From positions 62,001-126,000 of the forward strand of contig JAUIET010000014.1 of the NCBI GenBank assembly GCA_030429735.1: a stretch of DNA of 64,000 nucleotides. The letters run 5' to 3'. Positions 35,146 to 44,707 of the stretch are shown piece by piece; the stretch's first letter is position 1, and each line of letters begins with the position of its first letter. Both the position numbers and the translations under genes were made by a program. Under the pieces are notes generated by a model that was not told the DNA's origin, did not search any database, and was given only the letters and a program-made list of their open reading frames with translations. This DNA is from Gammaproteobacteria bacterium (GTDB lineage Bacteria; Pseudomonadota; Gammaproteobacteria; Pseudomonadales; JAUIET01).

Positions 35146-36003
35146 CTAAGAAAGCATGTGCCAAACATCATTTGAATTAGCCACACGCCCTTCAGTCTCA
35201 AGTTTAATCAAATGTGCCCACAACGACATAGACGCCATAAAATGCAAGCTGGGGTCCACATCATCGTACACCGGCGGTGTAAGCTCTTCCAAACTGGCGC
35301 GTCCAATCTCTGTCAGTTTTTCAATTACCTTTTGTTCACGGCTCAGCCGATGCTGAATCGTCCAATCAATTATTTCCACCGGGTGATCCATCAAATCACC
35401 GTGTCCCGGGCCAAACTGCTTAACCGGATAGTTCTTTATTTTTTCAAGAGACTCGATATAGTCTTTCATCACGCCGGCGGGTGGAATGATCACAACGGTT
35501 GAGCCATTCATCAAATGATCACCGGTTAAAACGATTCCATCGTCTTCCACCAGAAAACAGTAGTGATTGTTCACGTGACCTGGCGTGTGAATAGCTCGCA
35601 GACCAACACCATCGAATTCCAGCCGTTGATCATCGCTAAGCTCAAAGTCAGCCCTGAATGTCGCATCTTGATACGCCGCATCCGGGGCCGGTGTCGCACC
35701 GTATATTTTGGCACCGGTGGCGAGCGCCAGAGGTGCAGCTGCCGGAGAGTGGTCGGAGTGAGTATGTGTGACCACAATAGACTCGATGCGTTCGCCAAAC
35801 ATCTCAAGCAAGGTGTCAACGTGTTGGTCTATGGCCGGACCAGGATCAATCAAGGTAACAGGCGCGTTTTTCCAATCCCGCGTTAACACATAGGTATTGG
35901 TTCCAGAGCCCGTCATAGGACCGGGGTTGGGTGCTACAACCCGCCCGAGGCTAGACCCCAACTGCACGTATTCGCCGCTTGCCAACATTGCCGAGTCCGC
36001 CAT
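35146..36003 (-). CDS. Metallo-beta-lactamase-fold hydrolase (LACTB2-like)
   Basis: A 285-residue MBL-fold protein. The zinc motif is THTHSDHSP, with further metal ligands in TPGHVNNH, LTGDHLM and GPGHG. The C-terminal helical domain resembles LACTB2 and plant/bacterial glyoxalase II-like hydrolases. Substrate unknown. Its place between the FadD3-like ligase (98 bases downstream) and fabV (2 bases upstream) suggests thioester hydrolysis in acyl-CoA metabolism, but a ribonuclease activity as in human LACTB2 cannot be excluded. Confidence 0.85.
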   Translation of the reverse strand: MADSAMLASGEYVQLGSSLGRVVAPNPGPMTGSGTNTYVLTRDWKNAPVTLIDPGPAIDQHVDTLLEMFGERIESIVVTHTHSDHSPAAAPLALATGAKIYGATPAPDAAYQDATFRADFELSDDQRLEFDGVGLRAIHTPGHVNNHYCFLVEDDGIVLTGDHLMNGSTVVIIPPAGVMKDYIESLEKIKNYPVKQFGPGHGDLMDHPVEIIDWTIQHRLSREQKVIEKLTEIGRASLEELTPPVYDDVDPSLHFMASMSLWAHLIKLETEGRVANSNDVWHMLS

Positions 36004-36005
36004 GC

Positions 36006-37196
36006 TTATACCAGGTTCAGGATCGGCACATCGGGACTCACATCCGCTTCGTAGTCAACGCCTTCCACGGCAAAGCCAAACAAACGCAAAAACTCCTGTT
36101 TGTAACCCTGTAAGTCAGTCAACTCATTCAGGTTTTCCGTATTCACCAGATCCCACAGACGCTCTACTTCCTGTTGTACCTCTGGCATCAATTCGTTGCC
36201 ATCCACCCGAACCCGGCCCTCTTCATCCATCACTGGCTCGGCAGCATACAAACACTCGGTAAAGAGGCGGTGTATCTGTTCAATACAGCCTTCCTGAGTG
36301 CCATGCTGCTTCATCACCTTGAACAATAGCGCCTGATACAACGGCATTACCGGAATGGCTGCGCTGGCTTGCGTAACAACCGCCTGCAAAACCGCCACCC
36401 TGGCATCACCATTGATTTTCTGCATGGTTTCACGAATATTCAGCACGCGTTTATCCAAATCCTTTTTGGCCTGACCTATAGTGCCGTGCCAATAGATATC
36501 CCAGGTAATTCGGTCGCCGATATAGGTGTACGCAGCCGTTTTCGCACCGTCTGCCAACACATCGGCCTCGCTTAAGGCATCAATCCACATCTCCCAGTCT
36601 TCGCCGCCCATGACGGCAACCGTATTGTCAATTTCTTCCTGGCTGGCGGGTTCAAGACGAAATTCTTCAACCGTCTCCTTGTCAGTATTGATACCACGCT
36701 GAACCACGGCATTGCCAATCGGTTTCAGCGTGGAGCTGTGCACTTCACCGGTGCGCGGATGCGTGCGCCGCGGCGCAGCAAGGCTGTATACCACAAGATC
36801 TACCTGACCGAGGTCTTCTTTGATGAGCTCGATAGCCCGCTGCTTAAGTTCATCCGAAAAGGCGTCACCGTTGATACTCTTGGCATACAGGCCCGCCTCA
36901 TCCGCATACTTATGAAATGCGGCCGAGTTGTACCAGCCCGCCGTTGCCGGTCGCTTCTCGCTGCCCTCCTTCTCAAAAAAGACACCCAGAGTAGACGCAT
37001 CATGGCCAAACGCCGCAGTGATTCTTGATGCCAAGCCATAACCTGTGGAGGCACCCAGCACCAGCACCCGTTTAGGCCCGCTGCTTAATGGACCTTTTGC
37101 TTTGACATAATCGATTTGGCGCTTAATATTCGCCTCGCATCCCACCGGATGTGTGGTAACGCTGATAAACCCTCTAACACGTGGTTTGATAACCAT
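36006..37196 (-). CDS. fabV: Enoyl-ACP/trans-2-enoyl-CoA reductase FabV
   Basis: A 396-residue Fab[18 protein letters not shown] is the family N terminus. The cofactor loop is [12 protein letters not shown], and the extended active-site motif Y-x8-K is in [13 protein letters not shown]. FabV performs the last reduction of each fatty-acid elongation cycle, replacing FabI, and is known for triclosan insensitivity. ATG 37196 is used. A longer frame to 37286 would overlap the divergent miaE. It runs into the MBL gene with a two-base gap, so the pair is probably cotranscribed. Confidence 0.95.
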   Translation of the reverse strand: MVIKPRVRGFISVTTHPVGCEANIKRQIDYVKAKGPLSSGPKRVLVLGASTGYGLASRITAAFGHDASTLGVFFEKEGSEKRPATAGWYNSAAFHKYADEAGLYAKSINGDAFSDELKQRAIELIKEDLGQVDLVVYSLAAPRRTHPRTGEVHSSTLKPIGNAVVQRGINTDKETVEEFRLEPASQEEIDNTVAVMGGEDWEMWIDALSEADVLADGAKTAAYTYIGDRITWDIYWHGTIGQAKKDLDKRVLNIRETMQKINGDARVAVLQAVVTQASAAIPVMPLYQALLFKVMKQHGTQEGCIEQIHRLFTECLYAAEPVMDEEGRVRVDGNELMPEVQQEVERLWDLVNTENLNELTDLQGYKQEFLRLFGFAVEGVDYEADVSPDVPILNLV

Positions 37197-37249
37197 GGAA
37201 CCGCCTGTTTGCGACACTGAAACGCACATTATACCTGTGTAAGGATTAG

Positions 37250-37834
37250 ATGAGTACGAATAGCACTGCGCTGAAAGTCGATACAAGTTCGCAATGGCTG
37301 GACTGCGTACTGGACAACTTTGATGAATTTCTACCCGATCACGCGGCGGCAGAGAAAAAAGCCTCGGGGATGGCGATCACACTCATTTCGCATTACCCGG
37401 ATAGGGAGAAGCTGGTGCTTGCAATGACTGAACTCGCGGTCGAAGAACTCACTCACTACCGTGAGGTGGTTCGTTTGCTCTACCAGCGTGGGTTACAACT
37501 CAAGCCCGACACAAAAGACGCCTATGTCGGCGAGTTGAGAAAACACACTCGTCAGGGCCCTGATTATTTTTTTCTCGACCGCCTGGTTACAGCTGGCATA
37601 ATTGAAGCTCGTGGCGCAGAACGTTTCGGATTGATCGCCGCCGGCCTACCCGAAGGCCCGCTGAAGAAGTTCTATCAATCGATCACCCGCTCAGAGCAGC
37701 GCCATGAGAATCTGTTTTTCCAACTCGCAGCCCTGTATTTCCCGACCGAGTCGGTTAACACCCGAGCGGAAGAATTATTACTGATTGAGGCTGATATAGT
37801 TTCCCGCCTGCCTGTTCGGGCTGCGCTGCACTAG
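37250..37834 (+). CDS. miaE: tRNA-(2-methylthio-N6-isopentenyladenosine37) hydroxylase MiaE
   Basis: A 194-residue diiron protein. Ferritin-like helices carry the metal-ligand motifs [11 protein letters not shown] (about 30-40), EELTHYREV (about 65-73), EARGAERFG and [10 protein letters not shown]. MiaE hydroxylates the isopentenyl group of ms2i6A37 in tRNAs reading U-starting codons. It is divergent from fabV across 53 bases and followed at once by the glycosyltransferase-like gene, a start only 10 bases after the stop. Confidence 0.93.
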   Translation: MSTNSTALKVDTSSQWLDCVLDNFDEFLPDHAAAEKKASGMAITLISHYPDREKLVLAMTELAVEELTHYREVVRLLYQRGLQLKPDTKDAYVGELRKHTRQGPDYFFLDRLVTAGIIEARGAERFGLIAAGLPEGPLKKFYQSITRSEQRHENLFFQLAALYFPTESVNTRAEELLLIEADIVSRLPVRAALH

Positions 37835-37843
37835 GTGCAAGCC

Positions 37844-39046
37844 ATGCCCGCGATTACGAAGTATCTTGATCGCTATGCCGAGCCAGAGAGCCAACTTGTC
37901 CATAACTTTCCAGCACGGTTTGATTCTGTGCTGGTACTACCCAGCTTTGATGAACGCTGGTCAAGTTGTGCGGCCTTGCTGCAGCACAACTTTGAAAACA
38001 GCGCACTGATCATTCTTGTACTGAATCAACCGCAAAACATCAGCGACTGCACGCGCAACAGGCAGGTTCACCATTCATTGCGTACGCAATTCGACGAAAT
38101 CTGGTCCGCTGGCAACGATCAGCTAGTCCTGTTTCAAAAAAATAACTGCTCTGTGTTAATGGTGGATCGGCACAGCACGGGTCATAGAATCCCGCGTTCG
38201 CAGGGCGTGGGGTTGGCCCGCAAAATAGGCGCAGATATTGCCCTGTCGCTGATCCAACAGGGGAGTGTACGCAACCCCTGGATTCATAATATTGATGCCG
38301 ACAGCTCGCTACCAACTCCTTATGTCACGCTGTGTAAAAACCAGCAACCGGACACAGCGGCTATAATTCTGCCATTTCAACACCTGGCAGGCGAACACCC
38401 TGCATTGAATCTGGCGCAAGCCATCTATGATCGTCACATGCACTACTACGTGGCTGCGTTACGCTGGGCAGGCAGTCCATATGCGCATCATAGCCTTGGC
38501 AGTACGCTGATTCTTAGCGCGAAGCACTATGCGCTGGTGCGCGGGTTTCCGAAACGCAGTGCTGGAGAAGACTTTCACCTGCTGAATAAATTGAGAAAAG
38601 TAGGCACGGTCGTAAGTTTGCCAGAACCCACTGTTAAGCTTCGCATCAGAGCGTCGCAGCGAACGCCATTTGGTACGGGTACGGCTGTGAGCGAGATCAG
38701 CGAACTGCAACACCCTGAACGAGACTATCGCTTTTATCATCCGCGCATATTCAGTGAGCTGAAGGCATTCCTGGCTTTGCTACCCGAACTACAGTCTGAG
38801 AAAAAACGCGCATTGGCTGCTCTACCCACCCACACGCAGCAGGTATTACACGCGCTTGGTATCGACCAAGCCGTGCGACACGCAAGTAGCAACAGTACCA
38901 GCAGTGCGGCGTTCACCAAGCATATGCATACCTGGTTTGATGCGTTGAAAACGCTGCAATTTGTGCACGCTTTACGCGACGGCACTTATGCGTCAGTGTC
39001 AGCGAAAGAGCTTGATCAATTGTTACCCGCAGGTCTCTCTGCTTAA
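37844..39046 (+). CDS. Glycosyltransferase-like protein (GT-A fold) next to miaE
   Basis: A 400-residue protein. The first half resembles GT2-type nucleotide-diphospho-sugar transferases: DSVLVLPSFDE at the start, and HNIDADSSLP with a DxD-like motif near residue 150. AGEDFHLLNKL about 100 residues later is like the ED motif that supplies the catalytic base. The last about 120 residues are helical and unassigned. I do not know its acceptor. ATG 37844 has AGGTG just upstream, and a GTG at 37835 is the alternative. It converges on aceF with a 10-base gap. Confidence 0.65.
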   Translation: MPAITKYLDRYAEPESQLVHNFPARFDSVLVLPSFDERWSSCAALLQHNFENSALIILVLNQPQNISDCTRNRQVHHSLRTQFDEIWSAGNDQLVLFQKNNCSVLMVDRHSTGHRIPRSQGVGLARKIGADIALSLIQQGSVRNPWIHNIDADSSLPTPYVTLCKNQQPDTAAIILPFQHLAGEHPALNLAQAIYDRHMHYYVAALRWAGSPYAHHSLGSTLILSAKHYALVRGFPKRSAGEDFHLLNKLRKVGTVVSLPEPTVKLRIRASQRTPFGTGTAVSEISELQHPERDYRFYHPRIFSELKAFLALLPELQSEKKRALAALPTHTQQVLHALGIDQAVRHASSNSTSSAAFTKHMHTWFDALKTLQFVHALRDGTYASVSAKELDQLLPAGLSA

Positions 39047-39056
39047 GCCATTCGAA

Positions 39057-40724
39057 TTACATTAATTGCAGGCGAATATCACTCAGCAACTGACAAAGCT
39101 CTGTCAGGAATCGACCGGCGTCACCACCATTGATTGCCCTGTGGTCATAGCTCAGGCTCAGTGGCAGCATCTTTCGTGGCTGAAAGTGTTCGCCGTCAAA
39201 CACAGGCTTCACCGTCATGCGTGATACGCCAAGTATGCCCACTTCAGGAGCGTTCACGATAGGCGTAAACCCAAGGCCACCAATATTGCCAAGGCTGGAC
39301 ACCGTGAAACAGCCACCCTGCATTTCTTCAACCTTGAGTTTCCTGTCTTTGGCGCGAGCGGCCAGATCGAGAATTTCTGCACCAATATCCCAGACCGACT
39401 TTTTATCCGCATCGCGGATCACTGGCACTACCAGACCGGCATCGGTATCAACCGCCATGCCAATGTGGCAATACTCTTTGAATACAACCGTCTCGCCATC
39501 GCTGTGCAGAGACGAACGAAACTTCGGATGTTTCATCAACGCAACCGCGCAGGCCTTGATCAAAAAAGGCAAGGGTGACAGTTTCAAATCGCGCCGCTGC
39601 ATCTCCGGCTTCAAGCTTGCACGAAAGTCTTCCAGGTCCGTGATATCCGCATCATCGTGTTGAGTCACATGCGGCACGTTGAGCCAACTACGACTCATAT
39701 TGGCCGCCGTCAGTTTATGCAAGCGCGACATTGGCACGGACTCAATGTCACCAAACGCTGCAAAGTCGATCTCCGGCACAGCTGGAATCCCGCTGGTCAC
39801 ACTGGAGCCCGAGCCACTTTGCTCGCTCAAACCGCGCTTGACGAAATTCTGCACATCTTCCTTTAGCACGCGCCCTTTTGGACCGCTACCAGACACCAGA
39901 GACAGCTTCACGCCAAATTCACGGGCCAGCTTTCGAACCGCTGGTCCAGCGTACACATTGCCGGAAGGCTCATCGGCCGATAATTCCGCCTGATCTACCT
40001 CGCTGACGCTTTTTTGCTCCTGAGGTGGCGTAACAGTTCGCTGCTCCGGCCCAGAATCCGGTTTGTCAGGCATTGCGGCTGCCGGTTCGGAAGCTGAATC
40101 GGAAGCTGAATCGGAAGCCGCAGCCTCGGTAACCTCAAGATCAAGCAGTGGCGCGCCCGTCTTTAGCTCATCACCTTCTTTAACGTGTATCGCAAGCACC
40201 TTGCCTTGCTGCGGGCACGGCACTTCCATACTGGCTTTGTCGCTTTCCAGCACCACTATCGTGTCATCTTTGTTTAAGACATCTCCGACCGCAACACTCA
40301 GCTCAATGACTTCTGCCGCGTCATCGCCAATATCGGGAAGCTCAACAAGGCTTACTTTTGTGGAAGACTCATTGGTTTTCTTGTTTTGCTCAGGCTGTGC
40401 CGCGGTTTCGGGTTCAGCCGATTCCTCGACGTCATCTACAGAGGACTCTTCGCTCACATCACTCTCGTTTGCCGCGGCAGATTCGCTACTGGTTTCCAAC
40501 TCTATGATCGGCGTTCCGGTTTTCACGTTATCGCCGTTGGCAACCAAAATATTGAGCACGACCCCTTCTTTCGGGCTGGGAACTTCCATTGACGCTTTGT
40601 CAGACTCGAGTACAACCAGGGATTGCTCGATACTCACCTGATCACCGACAGACACCAGAACTTCAATGATCTCTGCTTCGTCGGCACCGCCCATATCGGG
40701 AATTGTTATTTGTTCGTTAGGCAT
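39057..40724 (-). CDS. aceF: Pyruvate dehydrogenase E2, dihydrolipoamide acetyltransferase
   Basis: A 555-residue E2 with two lipoyl domains, each with the lipoylated lysine in ESDKASMEVP. They are joined by acidic and Ala/Ser/Glu-rich linkers. An E1/E3-binding domain follows (AGPAVRKLAREFGVKL). The C-terminal catalytic domain ends with the active-site motif DHRAINGGDAGRF. It transfers acetyl groups from E1 to CoA. A direct repeat of about three SES(D/E)A units encodes part of the second linker near 40085-40115. It starts one base after the aceE stop. No lpd (E3) gene is in the window. Confidence 0.96.
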   Translation of the reverse strand: MPNEQITIPDMGGADEAEIIEVLVSVGDQVSIEQSLVVLESDKASMEVPSPKEGVVLNILVANGDNVKTGTPIIELETSSESAAANESDVSEESSVDDVEESAEPETAAQPEQNKKTNESSTKVSLVELPDIGDDAAEVIELSVAVGDVLNKDDTIVVLESDKASMEVPCPQQGKVLAIHVKEGDELKTGAPLLDLEVTEAAASDSASDSASEPAAAMPDKPDSGPEQRTVTPPQEQKSVSEVDQAELSADEPSGNVYAGPAVRKLAREFGVKLSLVSGSGPKGRVLKEDVQNFVKRGLSEQSGSGSSVTSGIPAVPEIDFAAFGDIESVPMSRLHKLTAANMSRSWLNVPHVTQHDDADITDLEDFRASLKPEMQRRDLKLSPLPFLIKACAVALMKHPKFRSSLHSDGETVVFKEYCHIGMAVDTDAGLVVPVIRDADKKSVWDIGAEILDLAARAKDRKLKVEEMQGGCFTVSSLGNIGGLGFTPIVNAPEVGILGVSRMTVKPVFDGEHFQPRKMLPLSLSYDHRAINGGDAGRFLTELCQLLSDIRLQLM

Positions 40725-40725
40725 G

Positions 40726-43383
40726 TCAGCACGTCCATGGGTCTTTTTTGTCGTTGCTCTTGCCATATTTCTTCATGGCATCAACAACTTCCTTGGGCTT
40801 CAAGCTTCCTTCGTCCGCCAGAGCTTTCAAGGTGGCAATCACAATGTAATATCGGTCAACCTCAAAGAAGTGTCTGAGCTTTTCGCGAGTATCGCTGCGC
40901 CCATAGCCGTCGGTGCCCAGCACCTTATAGGACTGCGGTACAAAGCGACGAATCTGATCGGCGTAGGCCTGGATGTAATCGGTCGCAGCAATTACCGGCC
41001 CCTTCGCCGACGCAAGCAAGCCTGTTACGTAAGGCACACGCTGCTTCTCATTCGCATGCATCATATTCCAGCGCTCTACCGACTGCGCCTCTCTCACCAG
41101 TTCATTGATACTGGTTGCGCTCCAGATATTCGCTTTAATATCGTGGTCGTTCTGCAACAGCTCAGCGGCGGCTTCCACTTCACGCAAAATAGTTCCGCTT
41201 CCTATCAATTCTACTGTGTGGCGTGCTTTACTTCTTGGTGCTTTGCGAAGCTGGTACATACCTTTAACGATGCCATCTTCCACACCATCGGGCATCTCCG
41301 GGTGGTGATAGTTTTCGTTCATTGTGGTGATGTAATAGAAGAAGTTCTGCTTCTCCACAAACATTCTCTGTAAACCACTTTGAATAATCACCGCCAACTC
41401 ATACGCATACGTTGGGTCGTAACTCACGCAATTGGGTATGGTATTGGCAAAGATCAGACCGTGACCATCCTGATGCTGCAGGCCCTCGCCATTCAATGTC
41501 GTTCTACCGGCCGTCGCACCTATCAGGAAGCCGCGCGCTTGAGAATCACCAGCTGCCCAGGCCAGGTCATGTATGCGCTGGAAACCAAACATTGAGTAGT
41601 ACGTGTAAAACGGCACCATCACCAGATTGTTGTTGCTGTAAGAGGTGGCATTTGCCAGCCAGGCACTGAATGCGCCTGCTTCTGTAATACCCTCTTCCAT
41701 AATCTGACCGGATTTATCTTCGCGATAAAACATGATCTGATCAGCGTCTTGTGGTGTGTATTTCTGGCCAACTGAGCTGTAAATGCCGAGCTGGCGGAAC
41801 ATTCCCTCCATTCCAAAAGTGCGCGCCTCATCGGGCACGATAGGAACTACACGCTCACCAATGTTCTTATCTTTGACCAGCGTCGACAAAATTCGCACAA
41901 ATGCCATCGTGGTACTGATTTCACGTTTGCCTGACGACTTCAACTGACTGACAAAGGCATCCAGCGACGGAACTTCCAAAGCGTCAAAATCGTTTCTGCG
42001 TACTGGCAGGCTGCCACCCAGCGCTTCGCGCGTACGCTTCAGGTATTGAATTTCTACGCTGTCTTCATCCGGGCGAAAGTAAGGCACATCGGCCAATTCA
42101 TCGTCACCAAGTGACAGACCGAACCGGTCACGGAACGATTTCAGACCTTCGATATCAAGTTTCTTCAGAGAATGCGTTTCGTTCGATGCCTGACCGGCTT
42201 CTCCGGTACCATAGCCTTTCACGGTCATTGCCAACACAACCGTTGGCTGCTCCGTTTGTTCAACGGCATTCGCATACGCCGCATACACCTTATAAGGATC
42301 ATGCCCGCCACGATTCAAATACATTATTTCCTCGTCGGACAAGTCCTTCACCAGCTCAAGCAATTCCGGATACTTGCCAAAGAAATGCTCGCGCGTATAC
42401 GCACCACCGTTGGCCTTGTAGTTCTGCAGTTCGCCGTCGCACACTTCATCCATGCGTTGCTGCAACAAACCGGTTTTGTCTTTTTGCAGCAGTGGGTCCC
42501 ATAACCTACCCCACACCACTTTCAGAACGTTCCAGCCAGCGCCGCGAAATACTCCTTCGAGTTCCTGAATGATCTTGCCGTTGCCCCTGACGGGCCCATC
42601 AAGTCGCTGTAAATTGCAATTGATCACAAATATCAGGTTGTTCAGCTTTTCACGCCCTGCCAATGAAATAGCACCCAGGCTTTCCGGCTCGTCGCATTCG
42701 CCATCACCAAGAAACGCCCATACCTTGCGATCACCCTCATCCATCAAGCCACGGTGGCTAAGGTATTTCATCACCCTGGCCTGGTAAATTGCCTGTATTG
42801 GTCCCAGGCCCATGGACACTGTCGGGAATTGCCAGTAGTCCGGCATCAGCCAGGGATGCGGGTAGGATGACAGGCCATTACCATCCACCTCGCGTCGGAA
42901 ATTATCCATCTGCTCTTCAGTAAGCCGCCCTTCCAAATATGAACGCGCGTAGATTCCAGGCGAGCTGTGGCCTTGATAGTAAATCAAGTCAGCTTCCTGG
43001 CCGTCTTTGGCCCCACGGAAAAAATAGTTAAAACCAACATCGTACAAGGTAGCGCTGGACGAAAAACTGGATATATGACCGCCCAGACTTGGGTCGCGCA
43101 CGTTTGCCCGCATCACCATGGCCAGTGCATTCCAGCGGACCAGGGAACGTATTCGGCGCTCCATGAACAAGTCACCCGGCATTCGTTTTTCAGCTTCGGG
43201 TGGGATGGTGTTTCTGAACGGAGTGGTGATGGCCGCGGGCAACCTGACACGACGGTCCACTGCCAACGATCCAAGTTGCTGCAAAATATACGCAGCGCGT
43301 CCCTTGCCTTTTTCCCGAACAACTGATTCCAGAGCGTCAAGCCACTCCCGGGTTTCTTGCGGATCCTCGTCCTGATAACTCAT
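40726..43383 (-). CDS. aceE: Pyruvate dehydrogenase E1, homodimeric type
   Basis: An 885-residue E1 of the AceE type. The thiamine diphosphate motif starts at GDGECDEPES and ends at NCNLQRLDGPVRGN. HSSPGIYARSYLEGRLTEEQ lies near the N terminus, and the C-terminal part has VTGLLASAKGPVIAATDY. It decarboxylates pyruvate and reductively acetylates the lipoyl groups of AceF. It forms an aceE-aceF operon. Its upstream gap to the receiver-domain gene is only 54 bases, so aceE could be read from its own promoter there or from the upstream genes. Confidence 0.97.
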   Translation of the reverse strand: MSYQDEDPQETREWLDALESVVREKGKGRAAYILQQLGSLAVDRRVRLPAAITTPFRNTIPPEAEKRMPGDLFMERRIRSLVRWNALAMVMRANVRDPSLGGHISSFSSSATLYDVGFNYFFRGAKDGQEADLIYYQGHSSPGIYARSYLEGRLTEEQMDNFRREVDGNGLSSYPHPWLMPDYWQFPTVSMGLGPIQAIYQARVMKYLSHRGLMDEGDRKVWAFLGDGECDEPESLGAISLAGREKLNNLIFVINCNLQRLDGPVRGNGKIIQELEGVFRGAGWNVLKVVWGRLWDPLLQKDKTGLLQQRMDEVCDGELQNYKANGGAYTREHFFGKYPELLELVKDLSDEEIMYLNRGGHDPYKVYAAYANAVEQTEQPTVVLAMTVKGYGTGEAGQASNETHSLKKLDIEGLKSFRDRFGLSLGDDELADVPYFRPDEDSVEIQYLKRTREALGGSLPVRRNDFDALEVPSLDAFVSQLKSSGKREISTTMAFVRILSTLVKDKNIGERVVPIVPDEARTFGMEGMFRQLGIYSSVGQKYTPQDADQIMFYREDKSGQIMEEGITEAGAFSAWLANATSYSNNNLVMVPFYTYYSMFGFQRIHDLAWAAGDSQARGFLIGATAGRTTLNGEGLQHQDGHGLIFANTIPNCVSYDPTYAYELAVIIQSGLQRMFVEKQNFFYYITTMNENYHHPEMPDGVEDGIVKGMYQLRKAPRSKARHTVELIGSGTILREVEAAAELLQNDHDIKANIWSATSINELVREAQSVERWNMMHANEKQRVPYVTGLLASAKGPVIAATDYIQAYADQIRRFVPQSYKVLGTDGYGRSDTREKLRHFFEVDRYYIVIATLKALADEGSLKPKEVVDAMKKYGKSNDKKDPWTC

Positions 43384-43437
43384 TGCTTTAGCGCCTGCCT
43401 TTCTTTTATAAATATTAAATGTAATCGTTGCTTTGCG

Positions 43438-44691
43438 TCATTGCCGTTGCAACGGAATGAGCTGAAACTCAACACGATTGTTAACCCGTGCTACCGAGTT
43501 CCAGTCTCCTGCCGTTCGCACCGCGTTTGCACTTGGGTAGGACAGCAAGGGCTCTGCATCGCCCGCACCTTCTGCACGAACGGACAAGCTCCGCTTGTCA
43601 AGCGCCGGGTGCACGTCAAGTAATTCACGAAATCTCGAACTCAGTGCCTCTGTTTGACGGACAGCGGCCCGTTCATTCATGCCAACTGAGACGCATTCGC
43701 CAATAGGCAACTGATCCTCTGCCACATAGAGCTCTCCGCTTGGCGACTGGCTCATACAAAACTGACCGGCGTGGGCTTTAATCACTACGGTGCCCTGGAA
43801 ACCAGCCGCATCAGCTGCTTCCAGCACCGAACGCAGTAAATCGACTCTGGTACCAGCGAAACCCAACTCGCCAGGCTCAACCCGCCCTGCTCGGTTAGCC
43901 ACATCAACAAGCAACGACAATAGCTGCTTGTTTGCACGGCTGGCCTCGTCGAAGGCCTGGCGAACTTCGCTGTACTTTGCCCCTGCCATTATAGCAGCCA
44001 AGACACCGAGAATCAGCAGCCAAGGCATAAGCCAGTGAGATTTTCTGGCAGGCGTTTCAGTGATCGGCTCACTCGCTTTGGCATTATCATTATCCGTCGT
44101 AGTGAGCACAACCGCTGGCACAGGCGTGCTACTCTTTGGTGCATCCGCCGCCGAGCTTGGTTCTTCAACAGTTTTTTCGGTTTCAGTTTCCGTTCGCTTG
44201 CGCTCATCATTGGCTTTCGGGGTAGCTACTTCGCTGCTGGCGCCTGCATCGGCTACGGCTGCACCATTGGTTTTACCCACCGTTACTTTTTGCTCTGCGC
44301 GCGCTTCCGCTCTGGACGCGTTAACAACACTGGCAGCCACCTCTTTGAGCACTTGCTGTAACTGCGCCTGAGTAGCCGGTTTGCTTAAAATCGACGCGGC
44401 CCCCAAGGCAGTTGCCTGACCGCGGTACACGTCGCCATCTTTAGAGGTGTACATAACAATCGGAATATGCCGGGTGGTTTCACTGGCTTTCAGTCGTTTC
44501 ACCGCCTGAAATCCGTCCATTCCAGGCATCATGTGATCCATAAAAATCACATCGGTGGACCCTTCTTTCAAGTACTCCAGACCTTGCTCCGCTGATTCTA
44601 CCGCCTCAACCTCATACGACTCTTTACTCAGCATATGCTTTAAAACTGCGCGTGCTGTACGCGAGTCATCAACTAACAAAGCATGTGGCAT
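43438..44691 (-). CDS. Receiver domain - transmembrane - OmpA-like C-terminal protein
   Basis: A 417-residue protein with an unusual order. Residues 1-120 are a CheY-like receiver (acidic pair D8-D9, phosphoacceptor D52 in MDHMMPGMDG, conserved K104). Residues about 125-218 are a low-complexity Ala/Thr/Glu/Lys linker. A single membrane span lies at about 219-238, then about 180 residues on the far side. The C-terminal part matches the OmpA peptidoglycan-binding pattern: a VVIKAHAG strand, ALSSRFRELL helix, GAGDAEPL, and the final ARVNNRVEFQLIP, close to the family's NRRVEF ending. Some binding residues look substituted. It lies 16 bases after an M16 protease gene. Function unknown; a phosphorylation-controlled envelope tether is inference. 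Confidence 0.8.
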   Translation of the reverse strand: MPHALLVDDSRTARAVLKHMLSKESYEVEAVESAEQGLEYLKEGSTDVIFMDHMMPGMDGFQAVKRLKASETTRHIPIVMYTSKDGDVYRGQATALGAASILSKPATQAQLQQVLKEVAASVVNASRAEARAEQKVTVGKTNGAAVADAGASSEVATPKANDERKRTETETEKTVEEPSSAADAPKSSTPVPAVVLTTTDNDNAKASEPITETPARKSHWLMPWLLILGVLAAIMAGAKYSEVRQAFDEASRANKQLLSLLVDVANRAGRVEPGELGFAGTRVDLLRSVLEAADAAGFQGTVVIKAHAGQFCMSQSPSGELYVAEDQLPIGECVSVGMNERAAVRQTEALSSRFRELLDVHPALDKRSLSVRAEGAGDAEPLLSYPSANAVRTAGDWNSVARVNNRVEFQLIPLQRQ

Positions 44692-44707
44692 TCGCTGATT
44701 CCCCTGC

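Noticed and set aside
40063..40641. 192-residue plus-strand frame opposite aceF
   Set aside because: It is very Ser/Thr/Ala-rich because it is the complement of the acidic linkers and lipoyl domains of aceF, and it has no independent signature.
40666..41373. 235-residue plus-strand frame opposite the aceE C-terminus
   Set aside because: It spans the aceE-aceF junction in antisense, both genes are certain, and the product has no coherent domain.
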